Counted from the first letter of the stretch, positions 1 through 9,444 are shown. The stretch is 64,000 nt of DNA from JAVBPA01 sp031549925 (GCA_031549925.1 JAVBPA010000017.1:1-64000), one strand, 5' to 3'. Numbers and translations are program-made. Notes: generated from the sequence alone by a model not told the origin.

Positions 1-1415
1 CGTGCATCATAATATGAAGCAAAATCATGATTTTTTTGTTCAATCAAATTACGTCCGATATACGATAAATCCCACGAAATAGTAGCATCATAATAGCCAT
101 AATCGAATATACGTCCGCCGCGTATAATGTCAAGCATTTCTGAAGATTCGTCGTCGCGTGCATATTTTATCTGTAAAGCTTCCTCATAAAATACCGGAAC
201 TATATTGCGGTATCCTTCTGCCGCCAATGCTTCTATTATAACGGAGGTACGTTCATAATCCGAAACAGTTATCGGTACCGCAAAGACGTTTTGTCCCGCG
301 TCAACAAGAGAATTGTAACGATCAACCGAATCGTCATATTTCGGAGATGGGATTATTCCGATATCGCTTTCCATGTCACGCAAGGAAACCAGCGTACCCA
401 TAGAAGCGGCAGAAAACATTGCGCGGTTCGCTCTGAACATATCTCCGCTGTATGCCGGAGAATAATTATCTATATGAACGTTGTAATTATCAACTAAATC
501 AAAAAATTTATTAAATATATCAACAGTGCGTTCATTATACAAAGTTAGCTCGGGTACACCCTCTTCATCGATTGTTATAACACGGTCGCCCGCGGAATAA
601 AATACAAAAATAGGCATACCCCAAATACCGCTGACAAGACCGTACAAATCTTCTCCGGGTGTTTGTTTTGAATCACCGCTTAAATCGATCGAAGATGCTT
701 TAACTATTGATGCGAATTTTTCAAATGTCCAATTTCCCGCGATAACATCTTTGTAAGGGTATTCGATTAAATATTCATTAAAAAGGTTTTTATTAAATAC
801 AAGACAGAAAGTAGCTCCGATGCTTAAATAACTTATATCACCGGTCATAGCGTACAAACGTCCCGCAATTGCCATATTATCGGAAAAATCGTGATCCCAC
901 CAGGGTTTTTCTAAATCAATGTATGGAAGCTCCGTTTTCCAGTCGACTACATAACCTTCTTTTGCGTGATTAAATGCAAAAGCGCCGTGCAGAGCCAACA
1001 AATCGTTTGCGTCCTCGTCCGCCAATATAGCGTTTACAGCAGTAGTGGTGTATGTTGTATTGCCGGATTCGTCGTAATTAAATATTATATTAATGTCAAA
1101 ACGTTCGGAAATCACCAAATTACGCGTGTAAACAGCGTCATTCACTGTATCGCCTGTTTCTTTTTCCGCAATAAAATCGGTATTGTTTCCCGCTTCAATT
1201 CTTAGATATACTCTAAAATCATAACCATCATAAGTTTCATCGGGAAGTTCTTCTTTTACAGCGTATCTTTCGCTGTATAAATCTTCCAAATCGGATTCTC
1301 CGGCAGTTACATCGGAATCCGGTTGATCACTTTCTTTTGGTTCATCGGAACAGGAAGCAGCGCAGGCTGTAATAAACAAAAAGCAAAGGATTAAGCATAA
1401 TAATTTTTTAAACAT
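1..1415 (-). CDS. Extracellular solute-binding lipoprotein (sugar ABC type), 3' end cut by window
   Basis: The frame opens at an ATG at 1415 and runs off the left edge with no stop, so the C-terminus is missing. The N-terminus (MFKKLLCLILC...) is a lipoprotein signal peptide with a lipobox-like FITAC, putting the lipidated Cys near residue 18. The mature part starts with an acidic low-complexity linker. It is a paralogue of the proteins at 35915-37417 and 57255-58724. All three share GDTVNDAVYTRN-like, RLYAMTGDIS-like, IGIIPSPKYDD-like and YARDDESSEMLDI-like blocks, and an acidic loop (DLSGDSKQTPGEDLYG) where the others have a calcium-loop-like DxNxD motif. Family knowledge says it captures sugars or oligosaccharides outside the membrane for an ABC importer. 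No permease or ATPase gene is visible beside it. The substrate is unknown; nearby glycosidases suggest glycan fragments. Confidence 0.85.
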   Translation of the reverse strand, partial: MFKKLLCLILCFLFITACAASCSDEPKESDQPDSDVTAGESDLEDLYSERYAVKEELPDETYDGYDFRVYLRIEAGNNTDFIAEKETGDTVNDAVYTRNLVISERFDINIIFNYDESGNTTYTTTAVNAILADEDANDLLALHGAFAFNHAKEGYVVDWKTELPYIDLEKPWWDHDFSDNMAIAGRLYAMTGDISYLSIGATFCLVFNKNLFNEYLIEYPYKDVIAGNWTFEKFASIVKASSIDLSGDSKQTPGEDLYGLVSGIWGMPIFVFYSAGDRVITIDEEGVPELTLYNERTVDIFNKFFDLVDNYNVHIDNYSPAYSGDMFRANRAMFSAASMGTLVSLRDMESDIGIIPSPKYDDSVDRYNSLVDAGQNVFAVPITVSDYERTSVIIEALAAEGYRNIVPVFYEEALQIKYARDDESSEMLDIIRGGRIFDYGYYDATISWDLSYIGRNLIEQKNHDFASYYDA

Positions 1416-1441
1416 AATCAAGCCTCACATGTAAATTTATT

Positions 1442-3529
1442 TTATTTAATAATTAACCATCTTGTTTCGCCGGTTTCAAACGGTAATGCCAATTCATATA
1501 CATCAGTGTATGTTATATTGTAAAAATAATCAAAGACAGTACATTCTTTATCAAAAATAATTTTTTTCATTCCGCGTTCGGCGGCACTGATAACAATTGT
1601 TTCATTATCGCAAATAAAAGTATCGTTTTCATATGACCAAACATGGATACCTGATATTTTCGCAAAAGCCCTTATATTATCACGCGGAATTGACAAGCCG
1701 CCGAAAAAGATTGTATTATAATTTTCTGCTTTTCCAATACCAAAAGCACATTCTCCGTTTTCATAAAAACCTAAAGCATTATTATCTTCATCTTTTATTT
1801 TATAACGGTGTGTTACACTCATGTCCTCGGTTGATATAAAATTATTAATGCTTCCTTTTTCAGTTAATTTTACGGATAACGGACCGGGTGATGTTTTTTC
1901 AATATCCATCCCTGTTAAAATCTTTATATCATCCGGTTCTGTCAGTCCGAATCCATACATAAACAATGCTGTTTTATTTCCGCCGTTATTTAAAAAATTA
2001 TTAAGTTTAATGCAGTTTTCATGTGATAAACGGTAAGGATTTAAGAAAATAAATAACTTTCCGTCACCAAATTTTCCGTTGATAATATCTCCGATTTCCG
2101 CAAAAGCAAATGATACTCCGGCTCGGTAAGCTTCATAACGGAAAGTATTTATAAGAGTTCCAGATATTCCGCAAAATGAAGGCTGACCGACGATAGATTC
2201 TGCTTTTTCATCGAAAACGAAAATTATGTCAAAATTCGAACGTTTTTTATTCTCAGTTATTCTCTTTTCGTATTCTTTTTTTAATATTGCAGCTTTATCC
2301 CATATTGATTGATCAAGAAGCCATCCGAAAGCTCCTAAATCCATTAACCATATTCCGCATCCGTGAAGCATTATATCGCCTATTTCACGTTTATGTACAT
2401 TATATAAATCATCAAGCGTTTCTATATTGGGCAGCCAGAGAGAATTTTCCGCTCCGTTAACAAAAGTTCGCTGATCACTTTCCTGAAACCATAACTTTCC
2501 GCATCTTGCAATAGAATCTGCGGGAGACATGTATGCGCTTGTCGCTCCTACGGCTCCGTGCGGGGCTGAACTTGAACGGTCTCCGTATGAAACAGGACCT
2601 GCAAATCCGTCAATGTACGGACTATCGAGTAATCTCCTGAGATCGTAATGCCCTGATTGGCAATCGGCTAATTCAAAATGATACGCGTAAAATGCGATAA
2701 CAGCCATTTCATAATTAGATGTTTCTTTTATGGTTTTCGCAAAACGTTCTATTCTTGAAGCTACGAGTTCGTTTATAAAATCGAAATAATCGATAAAACG
2801 CTGTTCCTTTGCTTCTGTAAGCAAGGTGTTTTTATATAGTTCAGATGATATATTGTTCGGTAGATCACGCGGTACGGGAGAACATAAATAATCATTTCCG
2901 TATTTGTTTTTTTGCCATGATATAAAAGCCGCGTCAGCTACAGGAGACATATCTGATCCGCTTTCACGGAATCCGTATTCAAACCATTCGCAGTTTTCCA
3001 AATGAACACATGATACATTACGCATATAGCGTTCGTCTGTTCGCATAAAATTCACAATTAATTTTAATTTTTCATCGACTTCGCAAGCCCATTTTTCAGA
3101 TGATGTGGAAACAAGGCAAACATTGGAATCCTCCGGATATATGCTTCCGTTACGGAAAACAATCAATTGATCTTTCCATTCATCGGAGGGCTCAATAAAA
3201 TACGCGCCTACTTTAACACGGAGTATAATTTTAGCTTCCGGATCTCCTTTTATAACCGCATCAAGGCACCGGCTTAAATCTTTTAATTCATCAGCGGTTT
3301 CCTCATTATCATTTTCACAGGTCGCCGGTCTTTTACTTCCTTCAAAATGCAGGTTATAAATACAGGAATGTAAATGTATACCCGCGCGTGCGGCCATTTC
3401 CGCTTGTTCTGTTACGTATCTTCCACGGTCTGTATTTCCGAAAAAAACTATCGGAGCAATTGGATTTGAATCGATATATAAACGAGGCTGTCCGCCGGAT
3501 AGACAAACTTTTGTTTTAATTGGTTTCAT
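1442..3529 (-). CDS. Glycoside hydrolase-like protein, GH42 (beta-galactosidase) related
   Basis: This 695-residue protein has no signal peptide and is probably cytoplasmic. The N-terminal part (about 1-420) reads as a TIM barrel, with FFGNTDRGRY and AARAGIHLHS near the start and the block VHLENCEWFEYGF followed by SPVADAAFISWQKNKYG. That block resembles the GH42 strand that carries the acid/base Glu (usual form ..GEW.. then ..DYS..AF..WL..KYG). The part from about residue 440 resembles the class I amidotransferase-like (trimerisation) domain of GH42 enzymes (INTFRYEAYRAGVSFAFAEIGD, then NPYRLSHENCIKLNNFL). A likely role is hydrolysis of a beta-galactoside or related glycan imported by the neighbouring lipoprotein system. 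The start is supported by an AAAGGTG site. The family call rests on motif memory, so the substrate and even enzymatic activity are uncertain. It lies 26 bp upstream of the truncated lipoprotein gene, likely in one operon. Confidence 0.55.
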   Translation of the reverse strand: MKPIKTKVCLSGGQPRLYIDSNPIAPIVFFGNTDRGRYVTEQAEMAARAGIHLHSCIYNLHFEGSKRPATCENDNEETADELKDLSRCLDAVIKGDPEAKIILRVKVGAYFIEPSDEWKDQLIVFRNGSIYPEDSNVCLVSTSSEKWACEVDEKLKLIVNFMRTDERYMRNVSCVHLENCEWFEYGFRESGSDMSPVADAAFISWQKNKYGNDYLCSPVPRDLPNNISSELYKNTLLTEAKEQRFIDYFDFINELVASRIERFAKTIKETSNYEMAVIAFYAYHFELADCQSGHYDLRRLLDSPYIDGFAGPVSYGDRSSSAPHGAVGATSAYMSPADSIARCGKLWFQESDQRTFVNGAENSLWLPNIETLDDLYNVHKREIGDIMLHGCGIWLMDLGAFGWLLDQSIWDKAAILKKEYEKRITENKKRSNFDIIFVFDEKAESIVGQPSFCGISGTLINTFRYEAYRAGVSFAFAEIGDIINGKFGDGKLFIFLNPYRLSHENCIKLNNFLNNGGNKTALFMYGFGLTEPDDIKILTGMDIEKTSPGPLSVKLTEKGSINNFISTEDMSVTHRYKIKDEDNNALGFYENGECAFGIGKAENYNTIFFGGLSIPRDNIRAFAKISGIHVWSYENDTFICDNETIVISAAERGMKKIIFDKECTVFDYFYNITYTDVYELALPFETGETRWLIIK

Positions 3530-3654
3530 ACAACACCTTTGCGTTTAATATAATAAATATTTATATATTTTTGCATATATAAGTATATCATAATTGCAAA
3601 AATAAGTAAATAAATTAAAAATATATTTTAATAAAATTTAATTTTACAAGAGTT

Positions 3655-3680
3655 TAGCCCGCAGATATTTCCGCGGGCTA
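3655..3680. other. GC-rich hairpin in the 3530-3899 intergenic gap
   Basis: TAGCCCGC and GCGGGCTA form an 8-bp perfect stem around a 10-nt loop, the only GC-rich element in this very AT-rich 370-base gap. It lies about 220 bases beyond the stop of the spore-protein gene on the minus strand and may end that transcript. Neither flank has a clean U-run, so the terminator call is weak. A short AT palindrome (GCAATTTTTTAAATTGC, 3787-3803) lies in the same gap. I saw no supportable gene or tRNA there. Confidence 0.45.
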
Positions 3681-3899
3681 TATATTTAGATTAATAGAAA
3701 CAAGCTTTAATATTTAGTAGTTTTTAATTATATAATTGTATTGTTATATAAAATTTCAGCGGTTTCTGCGTTTTTATAAATTGATGCAATTTTTTAAATT
3801 GCTATATTTCCATGATGTCATACAAATTCCTGAACTACTGAAGAAAGCTTTTTTATTCTACCGGATCTTTTTACACTCTCAAAAGTTACAATCAGATAC

Positions 3900-4100
3900 T
3901 TATTTGCCTTTAATATCGTTCTCGTATTTTTCGATCATTTTTTTAACCATTTGTCCGCCGATTGAACCGGCCTGACGGGAAGTGAGATCGCCGTTATATC
4001 CCTGTTTAAGGGTAACACCTACGTCGGAAGCTGCTTCCATCTTAAATTTATTTAATGCTTCTTTTGCTTCGGGAACGAGCTTCTTATTGGATGATGCCAT
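3900..4100 (-). CDS. Alpha/beta-type small acid-soluble spore protein (SASP)
   Basis: This 66-residue protein coats and protects DNA in the dormant spore and is degraded by the GPR protease on germination. The family signatures are visible: the GPR cleavage region (KMEAASDVGV, corresponding to the usual E-I/F-A-S/A-E-x-G-V) at about 20-30, and the second block TSRQAGSIGGQMVKKMIE at 40-57, both in the usual SASP positions. The length matches the family. AAGGAG sits 8-10 bases before the ATG. It stands alone between glycosidase genes, as SASP genes usually do. Expression would be expected from a forespore sigma-G promoter, which I could not place with confidence. It is good evidence that the organism sporulates. 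Confidence 0.95.
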   Translation of the reverse strand: MASSNKKLVPEAKEALNKFKMEAASDVGVTLKQGYNGDLTSRQAGSIGGQMVKKMIEKYENDIKGK

Positions 4101-4343
4101 TTTTTTATTCTCCTTGAATTGTTTAAGATAGTGTAATCTTATTTTATAATTCCGGAATGTTTAATAATCCTAAGATTAAATTTTAATTCTTTCAACCATA
4201 TTTTTATAATGTTAAAACAAAAATAAGTTTTAATCTTTATTATTATTCTTTATTTCAATTCCGTTTGAACCCGCTATTAGGTTCCGAAATTATTATAATC
4301 AATTTTCAGAGTTTTTATGAATGGTAAATTGTGATAATTTTTT

Positions 4344-5396
4344 TTATAAATTTGCTTCTTTTATTCCTTTAGCGACAGCTTCTAAAATCTTTCCTCTGTC
4401 TCCGACTGTCGGTTCTATAAAACCGCCTTCTCCGTTTTCATTCCATGCGTATATTATCGAAAGATCGGATAAACATTTATCGGAATTTTTCGCAATCCAT
4501 TCACCGGTCTCCAGTACATGTTTATATATATCGGTCGGTGTTCTGTCCGGACTGTAGCATGATCTCGGCTGAGGTTCGCTTCTTCCCGCCCAAACTGTTT
4601 CCCACGGACGGCAGTCCCAACCTCCGATTACAAGCGGCATTTGCGGCAAAACGCTATATTTAGCAAAGTTTTCGCGGGTTGTTATATGATCGGCGACAAG
4701 AGATTCAAACGGATAAATATATGAAGTAATTCCGTCGCGTTTAATAAACGGACGGTGATAATTATATCCTGTTACCGCATCAATACCGGAAGTTTCCAGG
4801 AATATTGCGTTATCAACCCATCTTTCGGGATTCAAATCGATATCTCCCGTAGCTGTCATAGGAGGTCCGCTGCATCCTATAATACACAAACCCGGAAATC
4901 CCGCTTCACAAACTCTTTTGCGCAATTTATCAAGACATGCTTTAGTTTCTTCCGCTCCTCCGAGACAACGCACAAGATCATGGGAAGAAAAGAATATTAT
5001 AACCGGTTTTCCGTCGACCCGCAAGGATTTTTCATCTGTAAGATAAGGCATAAACATATCGCAGGCATCATCCCATTTATCACGGAAAATAAAACCTCCG
5101 TTGTGGTTTGCTACAAGCAGGCAAAATTTTAAACGTGATGAGTTTTTCGCTGCCAAATAACGGTCGACAGCTTCATTCATGCGGTTTACGTGTCCGTTTT
5201 CCGGATAATACCAGTCGAAAGCAAAAAAGTTAAGTCCCGCATCGGCAGCGTAATCAACTTGCATTTCCATGTTTTCAACAGTATCACCGAGCCATCCCCA
5301 AACCGGTTCGCGTTCTGTAAAATCGTTCAGTAAACGATCTGTCCAATGCGATATTTTTGCGTACCAACCGTCCCAAAAATAAGCTCCTAATTTCAT
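4344..5396 (-). CDS. GH99-like / WbsX-type glycan-active protein
   Basis: This 350-residue protein has no signal peptide. The opening (LGAYFWDGWY), then EPVWGWLGDTVENMEMQVDYAADAGLNFFAFDWYYPE at about 30-66, is the signature of WbsX-like / GH99-like barrels (R-x-P-x-x-GW..., D-x-Q-I-x-x-A-x-x-AG-L/I-D-F-F-A-F-D-W-Y-W). Later blocks fit the same fold: KPVIIFFSSHDL, GLCIIGCSGPP and ETSGIDAVTGYNYHRP, with a C-terminal SIIYAWNENGEGGFIEPT where an Asn-Glu pair sits in the usual active-site strand. The family holds endo-mannosidase-like hydrolases and proteins tied to polysaccharide loci, and few members are characterised. It lies 50 bp downstream of the GH29 fucosidase and likely shares its transcript, so glycan breakdown is the more likely role. 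GGGAGG lies about 11 bases before the ATG. Confidence 0.7.
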   Translation of the reverse strand: MKLGAYFWDGWYAKISHWTDRLLNDFTEREPVWGWLGDTVENMEMQVDYAADAGLNFFAFDWYYPENGHVNRMNEAVDRYLAAKNSSRLKFCLLVANHNGGFIFRDKWDDACDMFMPYLTDEKSLRVDGKPVIIFFSSHDLVRCLGGAEETKACLDKLRKRVCEAGFPGLCIIGCSGPPMTATGDIDLNPERWVDNAIFLETSGIDAVTGYNYHRPFIKRDGITSYIYPFESLVADHITTRENFAKYSVLPQMPLVIGGWDCRPWETVWAGRSEPQPRSCYSPDRTPTDIYKHVLETGEWIAKNSDKCLSDLSIIYAWNENGEGGFIEPTVGDRGKILEAVAKGIKEANL

Positions 5397-5446
5397 TTTA
5401 TATTATTCCTCCCTATTAATTTTTTATGATTAGTTTTTTCGGGAAT

Positions 5447-6724
5447 TTATTTTAAGAATATTTCAATAACCGGTATTTCCGCGTTGAGAGGTTTTTTAAG
5501 CGGAACTTTTAATTGTACTTCCGATGAATCCTCATTGCGGTCAAATCTGATTTCGGAAGCGTCCGATAATATCTGAGCGTAATCAACATGACGTGCGACT
5601 TCTCCTTTTAACACGATTGTATCAAAACGCCATGCAAGGCAATGCAAATACAAAGTATGTGTTTCGGGATTATATGTATACATGCAGTCGCGCGGACATT
5701 CAAATTCGAGCGGAGCTTGCGTACAGCCATAAATAGAACGGCTGTGACGTGACATCCATTTACCCATACCGGCAAGTCTTTCAAGAGCGCGCTGATCAAA
5801 TTCTCCTCTTCCGGTCGGTCCTACATTGAGCAGCAAGTTACCTCCTTTTGAAACGGAATCTATCAGCATAATAAGCAGTTGATCAACTGTTTTCCAGCTT
5901 TCCTCATCGCGGTAATATCCCCATGAACCGGAAAATGTATGGCAACCTTCCCATACAACGGGTTGCCCGGCAACGCGAACCCATTCGCGCGGCATCCATT
6001 GTTCCGGAGTTTTAACATCCTGATCAATTTCCAAACGATCATCTATTATTATTTCGGGTTGGAGTGCGCGTATTTTCGATATTAATTCTTCACTTCGCCA
6101 TTGAGCGCGTCCTTTTGGATTCCAGTTTCCTCCGATTGAAAAATCGTACCATAAAATATCCACTTTTCCGAATTGAGTGAGAAGTTCATGTGTTTGGCCG
6201 TATAAATAGTCAACATATTTGTTTAAATCGCGTTCGGTATCCTTTGCCTTATATTCCTCATTGTCTCTCATCGGATGGCATTGATCTGTTGTATAATCCG
6301 GGTGATGCCAGTCAAGCAGAGAATGGTAGAATCCTGTTTTTAAACCTTGTTCGCGGAAAGCATCAACCATGGGATGAAGAACATCTTTTCCATAAGGTGT
6401 ATTTGTGGCTTTATAATCGGTTAAAGCCGAATCCCACAAACAAAATCCTTCATGATGCTTTGTTGTTATGACAAAATATTTCATGCCGGCTTCTGCAGCG
6501 GCTTTTGCCCATATTTTCGGATCATATAAATCCGGATTCCAATGTTTAAAATATTTTTCATAATTTTCGTTTGATATGCGTTCGTAATGTTTTACCCATT
6601 CATGCCGTGCGGCGAGCGCATAAAGTCCCCAGTGAATAAACATTCCGAAACGGTCATGAGTAAACCACTTTGTATTTCCCGGAGTCGGCTGCGGGCGGAT
6701 TAGCGTAAGTTTATCAAGATCCAT
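5447..6724 (-). CDS. Alpha-L-fucosidase, GH29
   Basis: This enzyme removes alpha-linked L-fucose from glycans by a retaining mechanism. The 425-residue protein shows the GH29 hallmarks: WFTHDRFGMFIHWGLYA at 20-36, KYFVITTKHHEGFCLWDS at 82-99, GLKTGFYHSLLDWHHP at 127-142 and KVDILWYDFS at 187-196. Asp194 in the last block is the likely catalytic nucleophile. Next come RGEFDQRALERLAGMGKWM and a short beta-rich C-terminal domain. There is no signal peptide, so it is probably intracellular and acts on imported oligosaccharides. The general acid/base residue cannot be assigned because it varies in GH29. AGGTAAG precedes the ATG. It forms a unit with the WbsX-like gene downstream. A second, more divergent GH29 protein lies at 34297-35766. 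Confidence 0.92.
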   Translation of the reverse strand: MDLDKLTLIRPQPTPGNTKWFTHDRFGMFIHWGLYALAARHEWVKHYERISNENYEKYFKHWNPDLYDPKIWAKAAAEAGMKYFVITTKHHEGFCLWDSALTDYKATNTPYGKDVLHPMVDAFREQGLKTGFYHSLLDWHHPDYTTDQCHPMRDNEEYKAKDTERDLNKYVDYLYGQTHELLTQFGKVDILWYDFSIGGNWNPKGRAQWRSEELISKIRALQPEIIIDDRLEIDQDVKTPEQWMPREWVRVAGQPVVWEGCHTFSGSWGYYRDEESWKTVDQLLIMLIDSVSKGGNLLLNVGPTGRGEFDQRALERLAGMGKWMSRHSRSIYGCTQAPLEFECPRDCMYTYNPETHTLYLHCLAWRFDTIVLKGEVARHVDYAQILSDASEIRFDRNEDSSEVQLKVPLKKPLNAEIPVIEIFLK

Positions 6725-6919
6725 AATCTTACCTCACATATAAAAATTATTTTCATTTTTAATATACAACAATAACTGAATTATAAAATAACCGGTATGA
6801 AAAAATAAATGAAACACATATTTATATAAAAGATTCCAAGTTAATATTATATATTCTATAGTTGTTTTTATTATTTCCTCGATTTCGATTATATACTTAA
6901 ATATAAAAAAAAGCAACTC

Positions 6920-6958
6920 ATACAACAAAAACAATTCCGCGGAAATTATCCCGCGGAA
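6920..6958 (-). terminator. Intrinsic terminator after the LCP gene
   Basis: Read on the minus strand, TTCCGCGG and CCGCGGAA (6935-6942 with 6951-6958) form an 8-bp stem with an 8-nt loop, followed by a T-rich tail (TTGTTTTTGTTG). It begins about 10 bases after the LCP stop and closes the long minus-strand gene series. Confidence 0.85.
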
Positions 6959-6967
6959 AATATTTTA

Positions 6968-8179
6968 TTAAGATGTTTTGGGAATGTAAATACCGTCATT
7001 AACAATATTGTCCGCTGAATTTACATATTCATTCAGATTTTCAGAAGGAAGAGTGTTGTAAATATTTGAAATGTGGTTTTTTCTTTCATTCGTAAAAGCC
7101 AGTTTTGAATCAAACATATCAACGGTTATTTCTTCTTTATAAACGTTAAAATAATTGTTCATTATCGTAAGTGTATCTGCTTTGTGCATTACATAATACC
7201 AAGTACCTGAGGTTACATCCGCTCTTATATCTGTTCCGGGGAAAGTAATAAAGTTGATATCTGTATTTTTTGTAAGATAAAATTCTTTTGCGAAATATAT
7301 TAAATCTGATACAGACAAGGAAGTTTTAACGTTTTTTGACAATTCGCTGATCATTCCTGTTACGGTGCTTACGCTTATATTATTTTTCAATTGTTCAATT
7401 ATTGCCGTCATAAATAATTTTTGAGCATCAATTCTTCCGATATCCGCTTGAACATAACCGCTGCGGTAACGAACAAATTGTTCGGCTTTTTTTCCGTCCA
7501 ATACCTGATAACCTTTTCTTAAATGGATATATAAACCCTGCTCCGGATCATCATAGTCCATGTTAAACGGTACTGTCATCGGAATACCTCCGATTAAATC
7601 AATAATGTTTCTGAACCCTGCCAAATTTATAAGCGCGTAATTGTCAATACATATATTTAAATCGTATTCAAACTGTTCCATCATTTCACGCATAGCGGCG
7701 TCTTCTATATCTTTTTCTTTATTGTTATATGCGCGGCTGTGCATAATCGAATATACAGCGTTTATTTTATGCGGAGAGCCTTCCACTTCAACATAAGTAT
7801 CACGCGGGATTTGCATAACGGAAATGCTTTCGTTTGTAACGTCAAAAGAAGCCAGCATTATAATGTCTGTATTAAGTCCGACCGTATCGCGTCCGAGTAC
7901 TAGGAATGTATAAAAATCTTTTTTTCTGAGTGACAGAGGGTCATTTCCAGAAGAAGTAACCGGAGGAGAACCGTCTTCATTATCATTTGTTTTATTATCA
8001 AGACCGGGTATTATATTTAAATTGCCAAGACCAATATCAGGTTTATAAAACATTACGTACATAACGGTGAATGAAACTATTAATAAAAGTATTAATAAAA
8101 TTGCGAGTATTATATTTCTGATTTTTTTTATGTTTCCATGCGGTTTTACAGGACGGCGTATTTCATTGTTTGATTTCAT
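6968..8179 (-). CDS. LytR-CpsA-Psr (LCP) family cell-wall glycopolymer transferase
   Basis: LCP enzymes move lipid-linked anionic polymers such as teichoic acids or capsule onto peptidoglycan, outside the membrane. The protein has 403 residues, a short cytoplasmic tail and one membrane segment at about 22-45 (IILAILLILLLIVSFTVMYV), then an extracellular part. The LCP core is clear: YTFLVLGRDTVGLNTDIIML (90-109), the PRDTYV block (125-130) whose Arg/Asp bind pyrophosphate and metal, FRNIIDLIGGIPMTVP, and the C-terminal RYRSGYVQADIGRIDAQKLFM. A Ser/Pro/Asn-rich linker follows the membrane segment. The ATG overlaps the end of yqeK by 17 bases and has GGGAG 7 bases upstream, so translation is probably coupled. 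It is the last gene of the series. Confidence 0.92.
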   Translation of the reverse strand: MKSNNEIRRPVKPHGNIKKIRNIILAILLILLLIVSFTVMYVMFYKPDIGLGNLNIIPGLDNKTNDNEDGSPPVTSSGNDPLSLRKKDFYTFLVLGRDTVGLNTDIIMLASFDVTNESISVMQIPRDTYVEVEGSPHKINAVYSIMHSRAYNNKEKDIEDAAMREMMEQFEYDLNICIDNYALINLAGFRNIIDLIGGIPMTVPFNMDYDDPEQGLYIHLRKGYQVLDGKKAEQFVRYRSGYVQADIGRIDAQKLFMTAIIEQLKNNISVSTVTGMISELSKNVKTSLSVSDLIYFAKEFYLTKNTDINFITFPGTDIRADVTSGTWYYVMHKADTLTIMNNYFNVYKEEITVDMFDSKLAFTNERKNHISNIYNTLPSENLNEYVNSADNIVNDGIYIPKTS

Positions 8180-8789
8180 TTAAAACTCCCATTCCCATTA
8201 TGAGATAATTTCTTGACAGAACAGTATCGGAAGATATAATATCACCATTATTAATTAAATCCAATATAGTCATATCGAATGACTTGACAAGTGTCTCGTC
8301 AAGCCAAGTGTGTTTATCGGAACAATTATAAATTTTATCATAAAAAATTTTTCTTAGCTTAACGCAATCCTCAAATTGTCTGGTAGGTTCGATATAATCG
8401 GCTAGATATAGTAATTTTTCGCAAAGAGTCATATTTACACTGCCCGTCGTATGACGTATTATACAGTTAAATACGATATCGTCTACTTTGTCCGGATAAA
8501 GAGCTAAAGCGAACGCGGCGCCTGTTTTAGCGTGAAATAATATTGGTTTCCTAATATATTCTTCTTGTATTATTATTCCGAATTTTTTGCATAAAGCAAT
8601 ATGTTCGTCCATTTCTAATTCTTTTGTTATATCATGGAGAAGTGCGGCGGTTAATAATTTTTGCTTATTAATTTCGTCAAGGCTAAAAATTTTCGCGAGT
8701 ACCGCACATTCTTCTTCTACCGCTAATGTGTGGTTATACCGTTTTTTTGCTATATACTTTTTTAAATCTTCTTTTATTTTATTATCCAT
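8163..8789 (-). CDS. yqeK: YqeK-type HD-domain Ap4A hydrolase
   Basis: YqeK proteins cleave diadenosine tetraphosphate symmetrically to two ADP, a metal-dependent HD-domain reaction. In this 208-residue protein the motif set is in order: RYNHTLAVEEE (His20), LLTAALLHDITKEL (His52-Asp53), FHAKTGAAFA and IIRHTTGS, then LCEKLLYLADYIEPTR. It sits between nadD and an LCP gene, the usual Bacillota order (nadD-yqeK). There is an 11-base gap from nadD. Confidence 0.93.
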   Translation of the reverse strand: MDNKIKEDLKKYIAKKRYNHTLAVEEECAVLAKIFSLDEINKQKLLTAALLHDITKELEMDEHIALCKKFGIIIQEEYIRKPILFHAKTGAAFALALYPDKVDDIVFNCIIRHTTGSVNMTLCEKLLYLADYIEPTRQFEDCVKLRKIFYDKIYNCSDKHTWLDETLVKSFDMTILDLINNGDIISSDTVLSRNYLIMGMGVLNEIKQ

Positions 8790-8799
8790 TTTTTGTTTT

Positions 8800-9444
8800 T
8801 TATCTGTATAATTTGTTTTTTATTATATATTCCAAAACAGGGCGGGGAAGAGTTGAATTTATTTTATCTTCCGATAAAATTGCATTTCTGATTTCAGTTG
8901 AAGATATTTCTTTTATGTCACCGTTTATTTCGACTATATCCGCGTTAAAATGTTCCGTATAATATGATATTTTGTCCAATATTTTCATATATATATCACT
9001 ATTTTTTTCTCTTCTCATAAAAGCTATTCGCGTATATAAAAATATTTTTTCCGGACATTTCCATTTATCCAATGTCAGAAACATATCGGTACCGCACAAA
9101 AAGTTCAAACGGTATCCTTCGGATTTCGGATATATATCATTATAATGCTCCAATGTTTCAAATGTATAGCTGATCCCTGTCTTTTTTATTTCATAATCGT
9201 CAATTATTATACATTTATTTATAATAAATTTTGAATTTTCCCCAAAAACCAATTTCAACATATCAAGCCTTTGTGAAGGATCATCATTTGAATCGATATT
9301 TTTATGCGGAGGTATTGATGTGGGGACGATAAGCATAACGACCGGATTGATTTGGTTAATAAATGTTTTAACCGCGTTAATATGTCCAAAATGGGGAGGT
9401 GAAAATGTTCCTCCGTATATACCTATTTCTCGTATTTCTTTCAT
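8800..9444 (-). CDS. nadD: Nicotinate-nucleotide adenylyltransferase
   Basis: It joins ATP and nicotinate mononucleotide to give deamido-NAD, the shared step of NAD synthesis. This 214-residue protein carries the nucleotidyltransferase signature GIYGGTFSPPHFGH at 8-21 (the (T/H)xGH ATP-binding element), PTSIPPHK and the C-terminal ISSTEIR followed by PRPVLEYIIKNKLY, all typical of NadD. It is cytoplasmic. It lies between rdgB and yqeK with short gaps. Confidence 0.95.
   Translation of the reverse strand: MKEIREIGIYGGTFSPPHFGHINAVKTFINQINPVVMLIVPTSIPPHKNIDSNDDPSQRLDMLKLVFGENSKFIINKCIIIDDYEIKKTGISYTFETLEHYNDIYPKSEGYRLNFLCGTDMFLTLDKWKCPEKIFLYTRIAFMRREKNSDIYMKILDKISYYTEHFNADIVEINGDIKEISSTEIRNAILSEDKINSTLPRPVLEYIIKNKLYR

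Noticed and set aside
291..1205. Plus-strand ORFs opposite the left-edge gene
   Set aside because: They lie antisense to the conserved truncated lipoprotein gene and look like shadows with Cys/Arg/Val-rich composition.
4268..4286. GGTTC-type hairpin between the WbsX-like gene and the spore-protein gene
   Set aside because: The stem is about 5 bp with no U-run; not enough for a terminator call.
6734..6934. A 66-codon minus-strand ORF, very hydrophobic, between the fucosidase and the LCP terminator
   Set aside because: It has no ribosome binding site, its composition is what AT-rich noncoding DNA gives, and its 5' end abuts the LCP terminator.
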